Assembly: GCF_964199755.1 (NCBI RefSeq)
Contig: NC_133903.1
Span: 8,015,001-8,079,000 of the forward strand
From: Larus michahellis
Lineage: Eukaryota; Chordata; Aves; Charadriiformes; Laridae
Reading direction: 5' to 3'
DNA: 64,000 bases
Of the stretch, positions 58,351-64,000 are shown in pieces. The position numbers were made by a program, and so were the translations under genes. Every line of letters begins with the position of its first letter. Positions within the stretch are counted from its first letter, which is position 1. The notes beneath the pieces were generated by a model. The model was given only the letters and a program-made list of their open reading frames with translations, was not told where the DNA came from and did no database searches.

Positions 58351-60400
58351 AGAGCAGCCCTCTATTCTTAATAGCACGAGCAATTAAGAATTAATTCACC
58401 AAAGGCTGTTAACAAATGGTCAGTAATTAAGACGGCCACCAACAAACGGGGAGTTTGCTGCATGCAGCCCCCTGGTGAGGCTGTCAGGGGGGGTCAGGGT
58501 GAGCGGGAGGTGCCCCTGCGATGTGTGTCCTGCTGCGGCAGGCGTGCAGAGGTGCTTTTGGGGTGCTGGCATGGGGGAAGGAGTCTGTGGGGTAGACAGC
58601 CTCACCGCTGCTCATGCCTTGGGAAGCAGGGCCATGGTGGAGGTGGCAGACTCGGCGCAGTCTGTTCAGCTAAAGCTGAATTTTCTCAGGGAGATCCATG
58701 CCTGCTGCTTCCCGTCCTATCGACAGGGGACACCAAGAGCAGCTTTTTCCATCCCTCTCTGCAGCAGGTCCTTGTCCATTGCAGAGGGTTGAGCAGCCTT
58801 TGGGATAGCAGCCCGTTCTGGGGACAGTTCGTGTGGCCTCTGCCCTCCGCATGGGGCAGGGATGGATGGACGGGACCCCAGCTGGAGCAAGGAGGACCCC
58901 CGCCTCAGGAGGAGCTGTGGTGAGAAGAACGGGGTGTGCTGCTGGGGAGACGAGCAGCAGGCAGGAGCAGGGTGCACCAAAGGTGGTTTCACAGCTAAGG
59001 ATCTGCTGGCACTTCTTGGGCTATGGTTTTATTTCTCCTCCTGCTCCTTTCAACCAAACGAGCACGCTTCACGTGGTTGTTTCTTGCACTCTGTTCCCCA
59101 TCCTCTGACCACCTTCAGCTCCCCCCTGCCCACCGCCTGGATGTGCACCCTCTGTAGCTGGTTGCGGTGTGGTGGGGTGCTGAGCTGAGCAGGAAGGCAG
59201 AGCTCCACGGGAGCGCATCCCGCTGTGCCTGCCTGAGCCCCGGGTGTTTGTGACCACCAGAGCCCTCTGACGGGCTCTTGCTTCGTCCCCCAGTCCAGCA
59301 GCCAGCTTGGCTGCTCTTTGAAAGGGCCCCCCGGGCCGGAGGGCTACCTCCCATCGAGTGTGGCAGTGGGCTGGAGGGTGAGGACCGTGCCGGGGTCGCT
59401 GGTTGAGGCTGCCGGCGAGAAGCCCAGCCCTGGTGGGGTCGTGGTGATGCCGCAGGGTGGCTGCGTGGGGCACCCGCGTGTGTGTGTGCGCGCGCGCCAG
59501 GGTGAGCCATGATTCCTAGTGCCTGGAGCCGTGTCTGTACCGAGCTCCAGTGCTGCCACCCCTGTGTCCTCACGGGGACGGCCGAGGCTCAGAAGAGGCC
59601 AGTGCAGAAAAACCTCAAGTGTCTGGGAAATGTGTGTGAGGAGCCGTGGAGCCCACCCAAGAGCAGCTCCTGGGGTGGGGGGAGCAGCCGCCCCCCTCGC
59701 AGGCTTTGCGCTGCTGGGGGAAGAGGGGACCCACAGGACGGGGCTCGTGGCAGCACCGCCGGTGGCTCCGGGGGATGCGGGGAGAGCTGGGGCAGGGTGA
59801 GCTCTGCAGGCACCCTGTGCCCAGCTCCCTAGGGAATGCCGCTGCCCGGCATAGACGGGGCTCGGCCAGGGTGTCCGCTCTGGCCACCAGCCATGAAAGG
59901 CCCCACTTTCTAAAGCTCAGCCTGAGCACGCGGCGTGGGATTGTCTCCGTGGGCTTTCTGTTTGCTTCTGTTACAGGTTTACATCCATCCTTCCCTTGTG
60001 CCGGATTAAAACTCAGGGATCCATTTCTTCCCGGTAGGCAACGCCACATGGTGTAGGAATGGATTTAAACCTACGTGGGTGAAGGTCATCCACGGTCCCG
60101 TTAGAGGAGCGTCCCTGTCCCCCCGGCGCTGAGCTCTGCCGCTGCCCAGTGTGTTCCCCTGCAGTGCCCCAACCCCTCCAAGCACCTTCTGTCTTGTTTT
60201 AAGCAACAACCTGCCCCACAGCCCCTGCCAGGCCCCTTGACATCCCTTGGGAGCCACAAGAATGGCCCCACATCCTCTGCCTCCAGACTCCCCCACGGCT
60301 TCCCACCAGACGGGGGGAGGCAGCCAGATCCGGACCCTCATCTCCAAGTGTCCCCCGTCGGCTTCACCTGATCTCTGGGTTCCCCATCAAACAGCCAGCA
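58351..60400. other. GC-rich intergenic DNA, no gene recognised
   Basis: Starts with an AT-rich island at 58355-58450 (AGCAATTAAGAATTAATTCA, GTCAGTAATTAAGACGG). The rest is GC-rich with overlapping chance frames. A short GTGTGTGTGCGCGCGCG run is at 59478-59498. Confidence 0.55.
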
Positions 60401-60409
60401 CACGAGGCA

Positions 60410-61340
60410 GAGCTCTCCGTCTTGATTTAATAAGTATCTGGAAATGTCATAAAAGACGTGATAATAAAATATCAGATGCAGGAAAATGACTAGCCAAAAG
60501 GCATTTTAAAAAGGGAAGAGTGTAAACGTAGTAGATTAAGACACTAATTCCCATCCCTTGTATGTTCTCCATCTTTCCTGTATCTTGACAGACAGGAATA
60601 AATGCCCCCTCTTCCCGCGAAGCACTATCTGCCTCTCCTGGCTGTATTGTAACCACGGGGTGCCCACAGCTGTAACAGCCCATTTATTCTCAAGATTTGA
60701 TGCTTTATCACTTTCAAAGGAGTGGCTCAGCTAGTTCATCATGCATTCCCACTGCAAGCACTTACACTTAAAGGGCAGATAGAGATTCTGATGGTAATAC
60801 CTAAATTTGATTTTCGATGCTCTGAAGTATCTCCGCAAATTAAAGACCTGCGGTTGTGCCTTTGCTTAGCCCATGCAACAAGGCAACAGGAACAAAGACA
60901 AAAAACAAAATGAAAAATTAGTTCACGTGAGTTCGGAGGAGCCAGAGGGTCCTTCTGTAATTCGGGCTCTGTGAAAGTAAGAGCAGCGGGTTGTTGGTTT
61001 GTTGTTTGTTTTTTTTTTCTTGTAAATGTAGCTTTGAACCAAATTAAATGCCAGTAAATTCCCAAGCCCAACACCAGTGCAATAAAGACAGGAGCCAGAT
61101 CAGCAGCTAAGTGATGGATGTGTTAATGTTTTAATAGGCCAACCACCTCATAAATAATTTGCTCAGTTCTAAGAGTAATTGACCTGGTCACAGTGGTAAT
61201 AAAGGGCTGTCCCCTGGGCTCTTGTTCAAAGGTTCAGCAAACCCTTCCAGAGAAAGTCTTAAGTGGCTTTTAACAATATATATTTTATATTGTTACAGTC
61301 TGGTAGCCTGCTAATTCCGCAGTCAGTGCAAACACCGTCA
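60410..61340. promoter_or_regulatory. 930-bp AT-rich, repeat-poor block (candidate regulatory cluster)
   Basis: Continuous block of lower GC between GC-rich flanks. It contains GATAATAAAATATCAGATGC, CTAAATTTGATTTTCGATGC, CACCTCATAAATAATTTGCTC and AAGAGTAATTGACCTGG. Near its end, TAACAATATA (61271-61280) and TATATTGTTA (61286-61295) form a perfect 10-bp inverted repeat with a 5-nt loop. No coding exon seen. Confidence 0.28.
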
Positions 61341-64000
61341 GTTCATCTCCGTGGATATTTCAATTAAAAAAAAAAAAATAGAAATGGTAACGGAGAGTGG
61401 TTTTTGCCAGGTGAGCGCTTTGTTTGCTCTCCGGTGAGCGGCGACCTGCGTGCGGAGCATCGCTCCGCGGAGCACGGCTCGGTGAGGAGGGACCGATCCC
61501 GCGGCGGTGCCCGGCACAGGGGTGCGATGGTGGGCGGCCGGGCTGGGGGTGGCTTCATGGGAACTCACCCGCTGCAGCCAGGCCACCAGGGATGGGTCTG
61601 CGGCCACTGCCACCGGCTGTCCCAGGCAGCAGGAGCAGACGGAGCCCAGCCCGGGGACGGGGCTCTCCCAGGGTGTTCCTCTCGCGTACTGGGTATGCTG
61701 CTTGTGTACTCTTTTATATTGTTTTTCCCTCTTGCGTACTGTATATTTTGCTTGTGTGGTGGATATTCCTGTGGCATAGTGGGCATTCCTGTCATTTACT
61801 GGATATTCCTCTCGTGTACTGGGTATTCCTCTCCTATACTGGGTATTCCCGTGGCACGCTGTGTACCACTTCCCAGTGCTGGCACTGGGAGCAGCTTTAC
61901 CTCGGCCAGGGCAGGGCTGCTTTAGCATTAGGATTTCTAACCTTTGCTGTCGCGGGGGTCAGGCAGTTCTTGGCATCTGCAACTCTACCCAGAGGCGTAG
62001 TGTATTTCTTTGGTTTTTTTTTTTTTTTTTTGCATCGTTAATTCGGCGTTAACATCCCTCCGCTGCATCCTGGCAGGCCCGTGTTGTTTTGACCGCGTGG
62101 TGCTGCGGGATTTGTCCCACCAACCGCTTTGCTGTGTCTGTGGGATGGGCCAACGTGGTCGCGTTTCTGTAGCTGCAAATAAGGAAAACACCAAACACCG
62201 GCGTCATTTGTCAAATAAAATCAACGGCAGACATCTCCAGCATTGCACCTCCAGTACGAGGACGTAATTAAGTTTGAGACAGTGAGGAAATGCCCCCGTT
62301 TTGGAGGGCAGATCACCGACCACCTGGCTGCATGGGGAGGTTTGTTCGCTGGTCCGGCAGCGCAGGGCTCGTGGTGACAGGCTGGAGTGTCCATCCTCAT
62401 CGCTGACTCCCGGCTGGTCCTTTGCTCTGATGGGAAGATGCGGCCGAGGGGGAGGAGGGACCCCCCCAGCTGTGGCTGCTCTCGGCGGTGCCAGCCCTGA
62501 CCCACAGCCCCACGGTGCTTCACGTGCCTTGTCGGGGATGACTTTTCAATGCGATGTAAAACACCCCTGGCTATTCTGTCTGCCTGGGATCGCTGCTGCA
62601 GGCACCCAAACAGAGACGGGCAGGGTGGCCCATTCGTCCCCGCCGCGCACACCGGCATAAATCGCTGTTTCTCAGGTCCAATAACCAAAGCGAACTGTGC
62701 CGCCTGTAAAACACCATTGTGGTCAAACATCCCACTGCTCCGCACCGGTTCCATGTGGCAGGGCCGAGTCATTTCATGCAATTAAAGCTGCAGTCGTTAG
62801 CACTGGAGGTGCTGCTTTAGGGGTGCAGGAGCTACTGGTGTTCCCCAGCAGACCCCAGCCCTCAGGAGGCTCCTGTGCCCCTGGATGGCTCCGTACTCAC
62901 CTGGGATGCTGGTCTGTGTGGAGAGGAGCCAGCTGGGAAGACTCACTGGGACGAAGGCTTGTGAAGATTGCGGCTGCCATGGCCAGGGAAGCGGCTGGAG
63001 GAGTTCTGGGGTGCCCTGGAGCATGGTCGCTGGGCAGCCATGAGCACGGGAGGCTGGTGGTCCCTGGTTTCTGCGGTGGGCACAGCGGGTACCGCAGCAG
63101 CAGCCTCTCTGCAGGGATGGGGCTTCAATGGAAAGAGGCGTTTTACCTGCCCGGCGCTGCCTCTGCGGGTGATGCTCCTTGCAAGGTGCCCTGGCCAGGG
63201 CCAATATTTGATTAACTGGGAGAGGAAGCGCCCATGGCCGGGGGCCTGTGGGGACACCGGTGAGGAAGAGCGGGCTGGCAGGATCGTTCACAGGCTCGCA
63301 GTGTCTGGGGGAAATGGAAGCCCCCCGTGAGCGTGGGCTGGCAGGCAGGGTGCGGGTGCTGGCAGTCCGGCAGTACCCGGCTTGGAAAAGTGGCCAGTGG
63401 CCAAAAGGGCCAAGAGGGAAAAGGGTGTTTACTACTGTGGCTTCGCATATTTATTTTTCCAGCTGCTGGCAGTGCTCTGCACCCGCTCTCCTGCCGTCAG
63501 TGGTGGTGAAGCACCTCCCTCCCCGGCAGCCGTGGGCACGAGCAGCGCCGCTGTGCCGAGTTGGCAGAATTCCTGCCTGGGAGCCCACCAGCCGTGGTGC
63601 GGAGATTGGCACTGTGCTCTGCCCTCTGCTTCTCTGCAGGGACTGTGAGCTGGACGTGCCTGCGCCGGGGCTCCCCAGGGCTGTGGGATGCCTCCGTGCC
63701 AGCGGCGGAGCCCAGGATCTCCCGGCTGTGGCATCCCCTCGCCAGAAGCATCTTTCCTTCTGAACGTCTCTTCTCCTGCCCTCCTGCCCGCGCAGCCTCA
63801 TCCCAATCATCAGAGGCAAATGTGGCTGTAATGAAAAGTAAATTTAATATCCTTGCCCCTATTTTTGTAAATTAGTATAACCGTCAGCTACAGAATAAAT
63901 GACACCTAATTGCTGTTCGGGGAAGTTCACGCAGAAGTGCTTAGCTGTGAGGTGATCATAGGGAAGCGCCATCAATGACGGAAAATGAACAAGATGCCGG
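61341..64000. other. GC-rich end of window, no gene recognised
   Basis: GC-rich with one minisatellite (61678-61865), a T-run at 62017-62031 and AT-richer patches at 62160-62290 and 63800-63960. Overlapping open frames on both strands lack recognisable domains. Confidence 0.55.
61678..61865. repeat. Decayed minisatellite, unit about 20-23 bp
   Basis: Variants of ACTGGGTATTCCTCTCGTGT recur about eight times (CGTACTGGGTATGCTGC, GCGTACTGTATATTTTGC, TGGTGGATATTCCTGTGG, ATAGTGGGCATTCCTGTC, TTACTGGATATTCCTCTC and so on). Units differ by 10-30%, so the array is old. Confidence 0.8.

Noticed and set aside
34740-64000. TNRC6A exons
   Set aside because: Expected downstream from mammalian gene order, but no stretch encodes the Gln-rich or GW-repeat segments I would recognise. 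The 5' non-coding exons of TNRC6A could still be present and unseen.
1-64000. tRNA, rRNA, snoRNA or CRISPR features
   Set aside because: No cloverleaf with A and B box words, no paired C/D or H/ACA boxes with a convincing stem, and no regularly spaced repeats of CRISPR type were seen on reading. A covariance-model scan could not be run.

Overview
The window is avian nuclear DNA. The evidence is several CR1 LINE fragments with the typical ATTCTATGA-type 3' ends, vertebrate GT-AG introns, a CpG-island promoter, and one complete protein-coding gene that is recognisable from end to end: RBBP6, the E3 ubiquitin ligase that binds Rb and p53. I cannot name the species.

Layout. Positions 1-2270 are gene-poor flank with two old CR1 pieces. 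Positions 2275-3020 hold a G-rich minisatellite, of which 2721-3020 is a regular 38-bp array, directly before the RBBP6 CpG-island promoter (about 3040-4080). That promoter has two CACGTG E-boxes, an NRF1-like site and two short upstream ORFs. RBBP6 runs on the + strand from the ATG at 3714 to the stop at 34287, in 17 coding exons with GT-AG introns. Joined, they give 5328 nt, an uninterrupted frame of 1775 codons plus stop. Domain order is DWNN (exons 1-3), CCHC zinc knuckle (exon 6), RING (exons 8-9), polyQ/proline-rich (exons 10-14), SR-rich (exon 16), then a very long charged tail ending in a Lys/His-rich block (exon 17). Reading through the exon 3 donor gives a 131-residue DWNN-only product followed by poly(A) signals inside intron 3, matching the known short isoform of the mammalian gene.

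From about 34740 to 64000 I recognise no gene. This part is GC-rich and full of stop-poor chance ORFs. It carries a 93%-like pair of inverted CR1 3' ends (38817-39147 and 40483-40985), many small simple repeats, and repeated AT-rich islands dense in TAATTA-like motifs that look like candidate conserved non-coding elements. In mammals the gene downstream of RBBP6 is TNRC6A; no TNRC6A exon was recognised here.

The less expected items are a possible antisense terminal exon in RBBP6 intron 1 with a palindromic two-way poly(A) signal, the intronic-polyadenylation isoform, the promoter-proximal minisatellite, and the cluster of AT-rich islands downstream. Calls on islands and on the antisense exon are inference only; the RBBP6 model is firm.
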